Notes: generated by a model not told the origin, from the letters alone. Numbered from the stretch's first letter, positions 5,830-14,783 are shown. The stretch: DNA of 24,789 nucleotides from Pseudomonadota bacterium (GCA_021795795.1 JAJYPA010000066.1:1-24789), one strand, 5' to 3'. Program-made: numbers and translations.

Positions 5830-7498
5830 GAACGCTCTGAAAATCGCCATCGCTGCAGTCATCCTGCCGTTTATGGCGGGCTGCGCCACTTTTCATCAAA
5901 ACCAGGCGTTGACACATCATGCCGAGCAAAAAATCTCCGCAGCCCGCCTTCCCGCCTCGAAGCCCGTGGTACAGACGGTAAACACGCCTTTTCTCCTGGG
6001 GAATGCGGTGAAGATTCAACAAGTTTTGCCCGGTGTTTTCAGCAAAGATATCCACCTCGCATCGATTTCACCATCTACCCTGTCCGGGATCGCCGCTGAC
6101 ATCAGTACCGCCACGGGGATGGTTGTGCATGTGGAATCGGGCAATATCCAGCGTGGTTTCCTGTCCGGCGGTCCGACATTGCCTCCTTTGCCAGGCGAAA
6201 CCGGTGGTGGCATTTCACTGTCCGGTTCATCAGATCATTCGCTCTCCGGTATTTTGCCCTGGTCCGGCACCCTCAAAGGACTGCTCGACGCGATTACCGC
6301 TCGGCGGCGGGTCTTCTGGAAATACCACAACGGCGAAATCGCCCTTTTTCGTACCGAATCCAAAACATTTTCCATCCCCGCGCTCGACTGGAACGGGCAG
6401 CTCCATGGCAGCATCTCCTCCACCAGTGGCGGGCAGAGCGCGACGATGGGGCAAAGCCAGGGTCAGCAGGGCAATGGAACCATGTCGATCACCAACTCCT
6501 CCGCCGTGAACGTGTGGAAAGGATTGACCAAGGTAGTGCAGACCGTGGCCGGACCGGGAGCGCAGGTCATCTCGGATTCATCCATCGGAGACGTGACCGT
6601 GACCGGCACGCCTCCGCAACTGGAGCGTGTAGCGCATTGGGTGCATGTGGTCGGACGGCAAATGACCAGGCAGGTGGCCGTAACCATCCGCGTGTACAAC
6701 GTTCAGGTGAACAATGAACAGAATTACGGCGTCAATCTGTCCGGCGCGTTTAACCAGATTGCCAACCGATACGGCATGTCGTTTCAAGGCGGCAGCATTC
6801 CCGCCATAACCGGAAGCGCCACGCCATCCGTCATTGGCGCAGGCGTCGGCGCGGTGGGAATACTGAGTCAAATCAATCCGGATTTTCCGGCAAACAACCC
6901 CTATAGCGTCAATCCGTATACCAATGGACAGTCCGCCAATCTGCCCAATAACGCGGGTAACGGACAGTTTAGCGGTTCATCGGTGACCTTCCAGGCATTG
7001 GCTACCCTGGGCAACACGACGCAAGCCTATAGCCAGTCCGCAGTCACGCTGAACGGACAGCCCGCGCCCATTCAGGTGGCGAAGCAGATCACCTACCTGG
7101 CGTCCAGCACTTCCACCCTGGCAGCCAATGTCGGGGCGAGTTCCACGCTGACGCCAGGTCAGGTCACGACGGGCTTCACGGCCAACATCCTGCCACGCAT
7201 CCATGGCGATCATGTCTTGCTGGGCATCAACATGAACCTCTCTGATCTGCTCGCCCTCAACACGATTACCAGCGGTGCATCCAGCATCCAGGCTCCGGAA
7301 GTGTTCACGGATGCCTTTTTCAAATCGGTATCCCTGAAGTCCGGCGAAACCCTGGTGCTGGATAGCTATGCGAACAGCACCGGCGACACGACACACAACG
7401 GGACGGGCAGCCCTTATGTTCCACTGCTGGGCGGCGGAGCCGACGCCACCCACAGCAAAAACATGATTGTAATCACGATCACCGCACGGATTCTTTAA
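5819..7498 (+). CDS. pilN: PilN-type secretin lipoprotein
   Basis: The outer-membrane channel of a type IVb pilus, PilN (R64) / BfpB / TcpC class. A lipoprotein signal ends in PFMAGC (Cys22 from the ATG at 5819); an ATG at 5813 is also possible, but GAGGA at 5806-5810 is better spaced for 5819. After N-domains (about residues 40-300, including an STN-like start ISPSTLSGIAADISTATGM and an N1-like VTVTGTPPQLERVAHWV) comes the secretin core, with VTIRVYNVQVNNEQNYGVNLSG, HGDHVLLGINMNLSDL and a C-terminal GETLVLDSY and MIVITITARIL. About 559 residues is usual for the family. PilN forms the ring through which the pilus exits. Confidence 0.9.
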   Translation: MRIKNALKIAIAAVILPFMAGCATFHQNQALTHHAEQKISAARLPASKPVVQTVNTPFLLGNAVKIQQVLPGVFSKDIHLASISPSTLSGIAADISTATGMVVHVESGNIQRGFLSGGPTLPPLPGETGGGISLSGSSDHSLSGILPWSGTLKGLLDAITARRRVFWKYHNGEIALFRTESKTFSIPALDWNGQLHGSISSTSGGQSATMGQSQGQQGNGTMSITNSSAVNVWKGLTKVVQTVAGPGAQVISDSSIGDVTVTGTPPQLERVAHWVHVVGRQMTRQVAVTIRVYNVQVNNEQNYGVNLSGAFNQIANRYGMSFQGGSIPAITGSATPSVIGAGVGAVGILSQINPDFPANNPYSVNPYTNGQSANLPNNAGNGQFSGSSVTFQALATLGNTTQAYSQSAVTLNGQPAPIQVAKQITYLASSTSTLAANVGASSTLTPGQVTTGFTANILPRIHGDHVLLGINMNLSDLLALNTITSGASSIQAPEVFTDAFFKSVSLKSGETLVLDSYANSTGDTTHNGTGSPYVPLLGGGADATHSKNMIVITITARIL

Positions 7499-7541
7499 GG
7501 TGAAGACCATCATGAGCCATTTGCTAAAAAAGGAATCAAAC

Positions 7542-8321
7542 ATGCGCAAGTCCAGCCACTTCATCCGTAGGATGGTCCTGGTTTCCCTGGTGGCGGTAAC
7601 ACCGGCGTCCGCATGGGCCTTTTCCCTGTCGATCCCCGGAATGTCCATGTCATCCACCAAAGCGGTCGCCCCGAAAGAACCCACTCCGGCGACGCCCCCT
7701 AATGTCCATCCCGTCGCGGCGACGGACGTTTCCGTGCCGGCGGCGCTGATGCCCAAGGCTCCCGTCGCATCGTCACCCTCCACCGTACCAGCGGCCAGCC
7801 TGTTGAAATTCCGTCAGGAAGCGCAATACGCCAGCCAGAGCCAGGCGCTGGAAAACCATATTCGCATTCTGAAACAGGAGGTCCAGGAAGCGAAATTGAA
7901 GGCGGAGATGCTAAAGATTCTGCACCGCACCGGGAAAACACCATCCCCCCTGGAAAAAATCGCCAGCAAACCGGGAAACTACGTGCAAAAGGTGGAGGGC
8001 TTCAATGGCCGTTGGCACGCCCTGATGACCTTGGATGGTCATCGTTTCTGGGTTCAACCGGGATCCAATACCCCCCTGGGCGCAGTGCTCTCCATATCGG
8101 ATAGCGGGGTCGTCTTGCGCACGATCCACGGCGCGGTCCAGATCGGGTTGGGCGATGGACAGGGTAACGCCCGTCCGGTGGTGATTCTCCCCAAGAAAAA
8201 CGCGCCACGCCACGCGCGGTCCGTGCGCGCACCAGCGCATGACGCCGTCAAGTCCAAACCGGTGGTACCGTCGGTGGCAACACCACACGCGCCGCCTTCC
8301 GCGACCACGCTGATCAGGTAG
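7542..8321 (+). CDS. pilP: PilP-like type IVb pilus biogenesis protein
   Basis: The product has 259 residues. The ATG at 7542 has AAAAAGGA 8 bases before it and opens a clean Sec signal (LVSLVAVTPASAWA); a GTG at 7500 would only add a tail. Next is a Pro/Ala-rich linker, a coiled-coil segment at about residues 86-126 (FRQEAQYASQSQALENHIRI onward) and a compact domain (about 138-200) with FNGRWHALMTLDGHRFWVQPG and LGAVLSISDSGVVLRT, the pattern of the PilP family of R64-type pili. A Pro/Ala/basic tail follows. In this family PilP is periplasmic and bridges PilO to the PilN secretin; the position between pilN and pilO fits. Confidence 0.72.
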   Translation: MRKSSHFIRRMVLVSLVAVTPASAWAFSLSIPGMSMSSTKAVAPKEPTPATPPNVHPVAATDVSVPAALMPKAPVASSPSTVPAASLLKFRQEAQYASQSQALENHIRILKQEVQEAKLKAEMLKILHRTGKTPSPLEKIASKPGNYVQKVEGFNGRWHALMTLDGHRFWVQPGSNTPLGAVLSISDSGVVLRTIHGAVQIGLGDGQGNARPVVILPKKNAPRHARSVRAPAHDAVKSKPVVPSVATPHAPPSATTLIR

Positions 8322-8328
8322 CCTGGAT

Positions 8329-9636
8329 ATGGAATTAAAAGATTGCATCATCGGCATGAAATGGTACGCCGCAACGGATAATCCGGGAAAGACGGCGCGC
8401 CAGACCCTGATCAAAAACCATAAACGCGAATCCACCTGGGTCCTTTGCCAAAACAAAAAGCCATCCAAGGGCCAATATGCCAACGCATCAGCTTTCGCCC
8501 TGGCGGATACCCGCATGAAAGGCCGGGTTTCCGCAGCCGCAGCCTTCGCGCAAGCGGTCCCCAATGGGATCCTCGCGGAAATCCTGCCGGATACCTATGT
8601 ATGGGTGGCCGCATCGTCTCATGGATTGCCGATCGTGGGATTCGATCAGAAGCACTCCCTGGACGACGCGAAGGCGGTGGTTCAGCAGTTTCTGGATAGC
8701 GGTCATGTGGCACCGGATACGGTTTTTGTCCCGGAAGGCTTTCCCCAGTGGAAAGCCGAACACCAAGCATTTACATTCGCCACATTGACGGCATCGGTTT
8801 CTCCCAACACCGGCAATACTTTTCGCGGCATGGAGCGAGGCGTTCATCCGCTGGTGTGGACCGCTGGCGGATTGGCAGGTCTATTGGTGATGGGCGCCGT
8901 CGGGGCATGGTGGTGGCAAGAGCGGGAAATCGCCGACCAGCGCGCGGACGAGGCGGCCATGCTTGCCAGAACACGTGCAGCTGATGCGATCGATCAGCAA
9001 AATGCGCTGCGACATGCGGCGATCCGCAAGGCGTTGATCCTATACCAAACCGCCATGGGCCGATTGCAGAACGCATGGCGTAACGGTTTTTCCGTAGCGC
9101 ACGCCGAATCCGTGGCGGCAAGAATATCCCGCCTGGCGCCCGCATGGGGCTGGCGTCCCGTGACCGTTCTGGCACATGGCCCATTGCTGCAAGTACGCTG
9201 GGCAGCCACCATGCCATCACCGGATTATCCGGATTTTGTCAGGGATCTGCGCAGCCAGGGGTGGGGAATGGAACCCAATGCGTATTTTACCCGAATCAGC
9301 AGCAGCATCCGTCTGCCTCACCGTTCAGATCCTCTCAGGGTGAATCCGGGAATTCCGATGTTCGGATACTGGCTCAACAGTCTGCCGGTAAGCTGGAAAC
9401 CGGCACAAACCACGAGGTTTTCGCCATTGCCCTACCAGGAACTGGATTACACGATTTCCGGATCCGGCTTCGCCAATCTGGCCATGGCGCTACATCTGCT
9501 CTCCGCCATTTCCGGCGTTCAGGTGTCTTCCCTGAAAGTGCGTCAGTCGGGTTGGTCTTTGCGAATCGCCCTTTTCGAACAGGCAAACGCGTCACCTGTT
9601 TTCAGCGCAAAGCGCAACGGGAGGATACGACCATGA
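8329..9636 (+). CDS. pilO: PilO-type inner-membrane pilus protein
   Basis: 435 residues, like R64 PilO (PilO2 family of type 4b pili). The cytoplasmic N-terminal half (to about residue 175) has the actin-like-fold pattern of this group. One membrane helix follows (about 178-196, TAGGLAGLLVMGAVGAWWW), then a coiled-coil stretch and a periplasmic alpha/beta part (from about 245) with SRLAPAWGWRPVTV. In the known systems it joins the cytoplasmic ATPase platform to the secretin through PilP. The start codon is 7 bases after the pilP stop with a weak ribosome site (GGAT). The stop overlaps the pilQ start (ATGA at 9633-9636). Confidence 0.82.
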   Translation: MELKDCIIGMKWYAATDNPGKTARQTLIKNHKRESTWVLCQNKKPSKGQYANASAFALADTRMKGRVSAAAAFAQAVPNGILAEILPDTYVWVAASSHGLPIVGFDQKHSLDDAKAVVQQFLDSGHVAPDTVFVPEGFPQWKAEHQAFTFATLTASVSPNTGNTFRGMERGVHPLVWTAGGLAGLLVMGAVGAWWWQEREIADQRADEAAMLARTRAADAIDQQNALRHAAIRKALILYQTAMGRLQNAWRNGFSVAHAESVAARISRLAPAWGWRPVTVLAHGPLLQVRWAATMPSPDYPDFVRDLRSQGWGMEPNAYFTRISSSIRLPHRSDPLRVNPGIPMFGYWLNSLPVSWKPAQTTRFSPLPYQELDYTISGSGFANLAMALHLLSAISGVQVSSLKVRQSGWSLRIALFEQANASPVFSAKRNGRIRP

Positions 9637-11258
9637 CCGTATTGATCGAACATATTGGGGAATTGCCTGTTTTCGAGAAGGAACACGAAGACCGGCGCAT
9701 GGATAAAAACATGCGGCAATGGTTATTGCCACTGGTGCTGCGCGGGGATAAGGAAATGGTCCTGCTATACGATCGTGAACACCCCGAATGGAGCATCAAT
9801 GCGGTTTACGCCGTTGCGCAGGAAATGCGGGACGCAGGCTGGAAAGTGGACATGAATCCCGCCGCCAAAGTGGTGATTTCCGATATCCGACATGGAAAGA
9901 AGCGTGAGGATAGCAAGATTTCCATTGAGCGGGACTCCATTTACAAGGAGGAATTCACCCACATTCTGGTAACCGCCATCGAGCGCGACGCATCCGATAT
10001 CCATATCGAGGTTCGACTGGATAGTGCGGACGTGCGGCTGTCCATTCCGGGTGGCAAAACCAGCATCAAGAAGCTCACGCCCAGTTTCGCCTCCAGCATG
10101 GTGCGCTATCTCTATCAATGGCAAGGCAGTGGCAGCAAGGGTTCCGCCGAGGGTTACTACAAGGGGGACATCGAACCGCAAAGGGCACGTATGGAATTCC
10201 CCACGCCGCGAGGTACGGCGGAATTGCGCGTGCAGATCACGCCGGTTTTCCCGGAAGGCGGTATCGACATGGTGACGCGCATTCTGCTAGTGCGTTCCGC
10301 AAGTTACTACCAGAAATTGTCCGTGGCACGATCTCTGGATGATCTGGGCTACCTGCCGGAAGATCAGAAAAACATCTGGATGGCGGTCAATCTGCCCAAC
10401 GGATTGCTTTTACTGGTAGGCGTGGTGAACAGCGGCAAATCCACCACGGTCGCCAATTTGCTGCGTGCCTTGATCCATCGCACGAAGCAACGCATCAAGG
10501 TGGTCACTTTGGAGGATCCCGCAGAAACCGAGATCATCGGCGCATCACAGATTACCGTGGAAAAAATGCGGCTGGGACTGGAAAAATCCGGCGTGACGGA
10601 AAACCTGGATAGCCGCATGTACGCCGAAGGCATCAAAATCGCTCTGCGCATGGACATGGACAAGCTGTTCATCGGGGAAATACGGGGCGCGGAAATGGCC
10701 AGCCCGCTCACCGACGTCATACGTTCCGGTCACTATACCTTTGCCACCCTGCACGCGGGATCCGCCGTGGAGGCCTTTGGCCGGCTGTGGAATCTGGGCC
10801 TCGACATCACCGACCTGGCATCTCCCTCTTTCGTCAACCTCATCGTCTATCAAAAGCTGGTGAGCGCGCTGTGCCCGCATTGCAAGGTGCGTGACGACAC
10901 TTTTCCGGAAGAGCTGGAACCGCATCGTCAGGACATTTTGCGCTGGTATGCGCATCAAGGCGTTGCGCCGGACTTTTATCGCCGCAACGCCGCTGGCTGC
11001 GAGCACCCCAAATGCAATGGCGGCGTTTCCTCCCGCAAGCTCATCGCGGAGACTTTTTTCGTGACCGACGCGCTACGGGAAGTTCTGCTGGAACGCAATC
11101 TGATCCGGTTGCGGCAAGCATGGATCACTGGTGGCGGGCGGCCCGTGGCGCACCATGGATTGATCCGGGTGGGGTCAGGCGAGGTGGACATGCAGGATTT
11201 GATTCTGGAAGGCGTGCGCTGGCCGGATTTGCTGGAGTGGGTGCATTATGCGCGCTGA
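9633..11258 (+). CDS. pilQ: PilQ-type pilus assembly ATPase (GspE/VirB11 superfamily)
   Basis: 541 residues from the ATG at 9633, which follows GGGAGGA; a longer open frame upstream runs through pilO and is not used. It powers pilus extension. Walker A is GVVNSGKST at 263-271 (Lys269); the Asp box is VVTLEDPAE, Walker B LFIGEIRG (Glu349) and the His box YTFATLHAGSAVEAFGRL. A CPHC motif paired with a later CEHPKC suggests a zinc site, as in many pilus-extension ATPases. The N-terminal third (to about residue 120) is a divergent domain likely to dock on PilO or PilR. Translation is probably coupled to pilO by the ATGA overlap and to pilR by an 11-base overlap. Confidence 0.92.
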   Translation: MTVLIEHIGELPVFEKEHEDRRMDKNMRQWLLPLVLRGDKEMVLLYDREHPEWSINAVYAVAQEMRDAGWKVDMNPAAKVVISDIRHGKKREDSKISIERDSIYKEEFTHILVTAIERDASDIHIEVRLDSADVRLSIPGGKTSIKKLTPSFASSMVRYLYQWQGSGSKGSAEGYYKGDIEPQRARMEFPTPRGTAELRVQITPVFPEGGIDMVTRILLVRSASYYQKLSVARSLDDLGYLPEDQKNIWMAVNLPNGLLLLVGVVNSGKSTTVANLLRALIHRTKQRIKVVTLEDPAETEIIGASQITVEKMRLGLEKSGVTENLDSRMYAEGIKIALRMDMDKLFIGEIRGAEMASPLTDVIRSGHYTFATLHAGSAVEAFGRLWNLGLDITDLASPSFVNLIVYQKLVSALCPHCKVRDDTFPEELEPHRQDILRWYAHQGVAPDFYRRNAAGCEHPKCNGGVSSRKLIAETFFVTDALREVLLERNLIRLRQAWITGGGRPVAHHGLIRVGSGEVDMQDLILEGVRWPDLLEWVHYAR

Positions 11259-12339
11259 GATCAACAAGCAGGATGGGCGATTCACCCTCTGGTTCGCCCG
11301 CATGTTTTTCTCCCTGGACGAACGAATCAGCTTTTTCGACCGTCTGGCGGATCTGCTGGATGCGAATTTTTCCTTGCGCGGAGCGCTGGAAGCCTATTAC
11401 CAGGGTTTTTCGCAGAAACTCAAAAAAGATGATTCTCGCCTGGTCTTTTTGCGGGACGTGCTGGGCAGCCTCGCTGCGGGTGACAGCTTTTCCGTCGCGC
11501 TATCTCCTTGGGTCGGGTCCGCCGAACGCATCTTGCTGGAGGCGGGAGAAAAATCAGGATCGCTGGGACAATCCTTACGATCCTGTGGCAACGTGGCGAA
11601 AAACGCCAGGGACATCCGTCAAGCCATCCGCGCGAGCCTGATCAATCCGGCCATCAATGGTGCGTTTTTTATTGGGACGGCTATTTATTACGCGGTGGCC
11701 CTGATGCCGGGGCTGGCGAAAATGTCCGATCCGGGTAAGTGGACCGGGCTGCTGTACCTCTGGTATGTCATCAGCGAGTGGCTTCGTGCCTATAGTCTGG
11801 CCGCCGGCCTCTTTTTCGTGGTGTTCACCCTTGCGGCGCGGTTTTCCATGTCGCGGCTTCGCCCGGGCCATTTGCGGGATTTGCTGGACAAGTTTCCACC
11901 CTGGAATATTTATCTTCGCATTCAGGGGGCCGTGATCCTCACCAGCATCGCCGCCATGCTCAAGAGCGGCATGACCATGCGCGCCACGCTGGAGCGCATC
12001 CAGTCGCAATCCTCTCCCTATCTCGCCGACAAGATGGATCAGATGATTAGCCGTCTCGCCGGAGAAAACGCCAGCCAGGGTGAAATCGCCGAGGTCTTCG
12101 ACGTGAATCTGCTGGCGCCCGAGGAAGTCGTGGAGATCGGTATCTATGCGCAAACAAAAACGCTTTCGGAATCATTGACCGCGCTGGCCGACCACAATAC
12201 CCGGACCACGATGAAGTGGATCGAATCCCGCATCGAAGGGGTGGGTTTCTTCATCGATATGCTTGCCGCGGCCTATACGACCATTTCCCTCCTGGCATTG
12301 ATGGGCCTGGCACAGGTCCTGGGAGGTGGCGCCATGTGA
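11248..12339 (+). CDS. pilR: PilR-type inner-membrane platform protein (GspF family)
   Basis: 363 residues with the tandem helical layout of GspF/PilC proteins. The first cytoplasmic bundle (about residues 15-130) contains FFDRLADLLDANFSLRGALEAY, SLAAGDSFSVALSPWV and LLEAGEKSGSLGQSLRS. Membrane helices lie near 131-155, 170-200 and the C-terminus (AYTTISLLALMGLAQVLGG). The second bundle repeats the first (LTSIAAMLKSGMTMRATLERI). It is the membrane ring turned by PilQ to add pilins. The start overlaps pilQ by 11 bases. Its final codons are ATG TGA, and a GTG overlapping that stop could open a small ORF. Confidence 0.9.
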   Translation: MRAEINKQDGRFTLWFARMFFSLDERISFFDRLADLLDANFSLRGALEAYYQGFSQKLKKDDSRLVFLRDVLGSLAAGDSFSVALSPWVGSAERILLEAGEKSGSLGQSLRSCGNVAKNARDIRQAIRASLINPAINGAFFIGTAIYYAVALMPGLAKMSDPGKWTGLLYLWYVISEWLRAYSLAAGLFFVVFTLAARFSMSRLRPGHLRDLLDKFPPWNIYLRIQGAVILTSIAAMLKSGMTMRATLERIQSQSSPYLADKMDQMISRLAGENASQGEIAEVFDVNLLAPEEVVEIGIYAQTKTLSESLTALADHNTRTTMKWIESRIEGVGFFIDMLAAAYTTISLLALMGLAQVLGGGAM

Positions 12340-12443
12340 ACCGTCGCGGAAAAAAAGCGGCATCCAGGTTAGTGGTGGGGCCAGGAATTCCGGCACCATC
12401 CGGCATGGAACAGACCAAAGCAACAGCCCTTGGCAGGGTGTAA
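12336..12443 (+). CDS. Possible 35-residue peptide between pilR and pilS
   Basis: A GTG overlaps the pilR stop (GTGA) and follows GGGAGG. The short product starts MNRRGKKAASRLVV and ends in ALGRV. It has no recognisable domain. It could be a real coupled micro-gene or chance; the stretch may instead be the leader of pilS. Evidence is only spacing and the ribosome site. Confidence 0.2.
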   Translation: MNRRGKKAASRLVVGPGIPAPSGMEQTKATALGRV

Positions 12444-12457
12444 CCCCGTTGTCCATT

Positions 12458-12474
12458 TTTAACTGAACGTTAAA
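12458..12474. promoter_or_regulatory. Inverted repeat next to the pilS ribosome site
   Basis: TTTAAC and GTTAAA face each other across 5 bases (TGAAC) and end just inside the strong AAAGGAG site of pilS (12472-12478). The 6-bp arms are perfect but AT-rich. It could be a protein-binding site or a weak hairpin affecting pilS translation. No clear promoter is seen. Confidence 0.35.
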
Positions 12475-12485
12475 GGAGTAATACC

Positions 12486-13112
12486 ATGAAGGTGAATACC
12501 ATTTTGAAGGCGGTTCAGCAGGCGATTTTCCCCACGGTGCCCCAGGTTTCCGCCACGGATCTTTCGCCCGCGCAATGGAACCAGGAGAACCTGTCCCAGT
12601 CCGGCATCAGTCTGCGCAATACGCTGTTGGCCTCGCTGATCACGGCCATCGGTTTCGCGGCGGCGATTGGCGTGGCTTATATGTTGACCAATCAGACCAA
12701 AGCCAGCAACGCGGGCATGGATGCGCAATCGGTGGTGACCGGACTGACCAATGCCTACGGAGGCAGCGGCGGGTTTCCCGCGACGGTGGATTTTCAGACC
12801 CTGGCACAGGAAGGCAACTTCCCCAACGACGGCACGCCTTCCGCAGGCGCCACGGCCACCTTTGAGTGGGGCACCGTGACCTATGGCGGCAATACCGGGG
12901 CCAATGGCAATACCGGGGCGCACTTCAGCATGACCCTGGCGCCCAACACGCCCAGTTCCTGTGTCGCCATGGCCAACGCGCTCGCCGGCATGGCGGAAAA
13001 GTTGACCGTCAACGGAAGTACGGTCATTGCGCCGAATACCGTATCCCTGCAGTCCAGTATTCCCACCTTCTGCGGGACTGGCACGGGCGGCATCGTGTTT
13101 TATGGTGGCTGA
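12486..13112 (+). CDS. pilS: PilS-like major type IVb prepilin
   Basis: 208 residues, starting at an ATG 7 bases after AAAGGAG, the strongest site in this part of the operon, as expected for a major subunit. A long 40-residue leader ends in QSG, giving predicted cleavage Gly40|Ile41 before a hydrophobic helix (ISLRNTLLASLITAIGFAAA). The usual Glu at mature position 5 is Asn. The globular part has a pilin-type C-terminal Cys pair (SSCVAMANAL and TFCGTG) and a VVTGLTNAYGG start typical of PilS proteins. A dedicated prepilin peptidase is not in this window. The stop overlaps the next ORF by 11 bases. Confidence 0.8.
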   Translation: MKVNTILKAVQQAIFPTVPQVSATDLSPAQWNQENLSQSGISLRNTLLASLITAIGFAAAIGVAYMLTNQTKASNAGMDAQSVVTGLTNAYGGSGGFPATVDFQTLAQEGNFPNDGTPSAGATATFEWGTVTYGGNTGANGNTGAHFSMTLAPNTPSSCVAMANALAGMAEKLTVNGSTVIAPNTVSLQSSIPTFCGTGTGGIVFYGG

Positions 13113-13638
13113 TCCGAAGGATTTGGATCAGTCGTCGGGGGCAGGCCAGATGGGTCTGTCCCTGACTTCCATGCTCATGGCGCTGTTTATCGTGAGCCTG
13201 CTGATCACCGGCGTCATGCGCATGGGAAACCGACTGGAAAGAACCCAGCAACAGCAGCTACTCGCCCAGGAATATCAGATGCTGGGCGGGAATCTGGATA
13301 GCGCCGACGTGGTCGCTGGCACGCCGGCGCAATGGGCGGGACAAGGGTTGGTTCCCCAGGAAATGGTTTCGGCGGCAACCGGAGGCTTTCATCCGGATGT
13401 TTTTGGCAACACGCCGAAAGTGATTTTTACGACGGTCGCTCCGGTGGTGTACTCCAGCGCCTCCGTTCCGGCTGAATGGGTCAATCAACTGGCGACCATT
13501 CAGAACATGGGGATATCGGTCAACGGGCAAACCTTGCAGGGCGGGGTGTCCACGAGCGGGGCATGGTCGGCGCCTTTACCGGCGGGGACGGCAACCCCCG
13601 CGGCTGGCGAAGTGATTTACGGGTGGTATGGTAATTGA
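13102..13638 (+). CDS. Minor prepilin-like protein
   Basis: 178 residues from the ATG at 13102, overlapping pilS by 11 bases; an upstream start inside pilS is less likely. A short polar leader ends in GQMG, and Gly18|Leu19 is a plausible prepilin cut before the helix LSLTSMLMALFIVSLLITGVM. The G-(I/L)-S-L context matches PilS, so the same peptidase probably acts on both. The rest is Ser/Thr/Ala-rich, as in minor pilins, without Cys pairs. The likely role is a minor subunit or initiation-complex pseudopilin. Confidence 0.6.
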   Translation: MVADPKDLDQSSGAGQMGLSLTSMLMALFIVSLLITGVMRMGNRLERTQQQQLLAQEYQMLGGNLDSADVVAGTPAQWAGQGLVPQEMVSAATGGFHPDVFGNTPKVIFTTVAPVVYSSASVPAEWVNQLATIQNMGISVNGQTLQGGVSTSGAWSAPLPAGTATPAAGEVIYGWYGN

Positions 13639-13673
13639 CGTATACAGCCGAACATTCGGCGAGGAAGGGCGAC

Positions 13674-14171
13674 ATGGCATCAAGTATCATTCTAGGCGCA
13701 GCGATGGGAGCGTCGATATTGGCGGGACTGTCTGGAATATCCAGTTTCCAGACGCAAAAAGAAGCGGACGGACAGATGGATGCGCAAGCGGCCGAAATGG
13801 CGGCTCTGCCTGTGTCAACCTCCACCAATCAGCCCATGATGTTTACCGCCGCGATGGGGAAAGCCGCCGGTGGCGGAGGCGTGGGCAACGTACCATTCTC
13901 CCTGACAGGCACAGCTTCAGCGACAGGTACCGGCGCTACGGTCACCACGAATAGCGCCGGTGGCCAACCCGCCACAACGGCTCCGGCCACCACCTCGAAT
14001 AGCGGCGGCGGGGGTCAACCAGGGTCTGCCAGCGGTGGTGGCCATCGCCAGGGTGCGGCCACCACGAATAGCGGTGGTAGCCAACCTGCCACAACGGCCC
14101 CGACCGCCACCACAAATGGCGGTAGTCAACCGGGGGCTGGCGGTGGTGGTCATCGCCATCCGGCCCCGTAG
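13674..14171 (+). CDS. Small membrane protein with Gly/Thr-rich repeated tail
   Basis: The ATG at 13674 follows GAGGAAGGG; a TTG at 13635 is possible. The N-terminus (ASSIILGAAMGASILAGLSG) is one hydrophobic helix directly after the Met, with no polar leader, followed by an amphipathic stretch (TQKEADGQMDAQAAEM) as in a pilin helix. The C-terminal ~75 residues are low-complexity (Thr, Gly, Ser, Gln, Pro) and made of two copies of a 39-codon unit, each with NSGG, QPATTAP and GGGHR. It may be a pilus-associated surface or linker protein. No known family is recognised. Confidence 0.55.
   Translation: MASSIILGAAMGASILAGLSGISSFQTQKEADGQMDAQAAEMAALPVSTSTNQPMMFTAAMGKAAGGGGVGNVPFSLTGTASATGTGATVTTNSAGGQPATTAPATTSNSGGGGQPGSASGGGHRQGAATTNSGGSQPATTAPTATTNGGSQPGAGGGGHRHPAP
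13944..14165 (+). repeat. Tandem 117-bp duplication inside a coding sequence
   Basis: Unit 1 starts at 13944 (ACCACGAATAGCG) and unit 2 at 14061, a period of 117 bases (39 codons), so the frame is preserved. Each ends in a GGTGGTGG...CATCG block coding GGGHR. Copies have diverged at scattered sites and unit 2 is slightly shorter. Confidence 0.75.
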
Positions 14172-14180
14172 TCATTAACC

Positions 14181-14744
14181 ATGGCATCCTTGAGAAGCGC
14201 CCTGCTGGCGGCGGCTATCGGCGGTATGACGCTGGTTGCGGCGGCGACATACCTGGAAAGGCAGGCTGGCCAAAAAATCATCGCCGCCGTGGGCGAGCAG
14301 GAATTGACGCTGGCAGCCGCCGCGCAAACGTATGTGAAAAACGATGCCCAGGCTGCGGGAGGCATAGTCGATATCGGCACTCTTTCGTTGACCAACGGGC
14401 AATACGGCGCGTTGCCAGCGAGCGTGTTGTCCAGCAATAACCTGGTGTCCACAGACTATACGGGCAACCTCGCCAACGGCGGCCAGCCGACCATCGTGTT
14501 GCGTAACGAGTACGGCGGCATCGCCATCGTGGTGGCCGATTCCGTGAGCGAACCGGATGACACGGCCTACGCGTTTCTGGAACAAAGCGCGTATCTGGGA
14601 AAGGGCACACCCAACGGTGGACTGTTCGCCCTGGGGGGCATGTTTCAGGGCCTGCTGTCCGATTACGGCCTGGCGCCCCCCAATAATGGAGCGACGTTTA
14701 TTCCATTGGCCGTTAGTTGGGTGTCCTCGCAAGATATTTCGTAA
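14181..14744 (+). CDS. Leaderless pilin-like protein
   Basis: 187 residues. The N-terminus ASLRSALLAAAIGGMTLVAA closely resembles the mature start of PilS (ISLRNTLLASLITAIGFAAA) but comes right after the initiator Met, with no leader and no Gly cleavage site. After the helix there is a pilin-like amphipathic stretch (YLERQAGQKIIAAVGEQELT) and a globular Gly/Asn/Ser-rich part with NEYGGIAIVVADSV. It lies 9 bases after the previous gene with no clear Shine-Dalgarno of its own. It probably belongs to the pilus as a minor subunit or assembly factor; it could also be a membrane protein that merely looks pilin-like. Confidence 0.6.
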   Translation: MASLRSALLAAAIGGMTLVAAATYLERQAGQKIIAAVGEQELTLAAAAQTYVKNDAQAAGGIVDIGTLSLTNGQYGALPASVLSSNNLVSTDYTGNLANGGQPTIVLRNEYGGIAIVVADSVSEPDDTAYAFLEQSAYLGKGTPNGGLFALGGMFQGLLSDYGLAPPNNGATFIPLAVSWVSSQDIS

Positions 14745-14783
14745 TCATCCAGATACTTCTTGCCTTTTTAAGGAGAAACATCG

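Noticed and set aside
9144..9632. Longer N-terminal extension of PilQ
   Set aside because: It runs through pilO; the ATG at 9633 has a good GGGAGGA site and the usual ATGA overlap.
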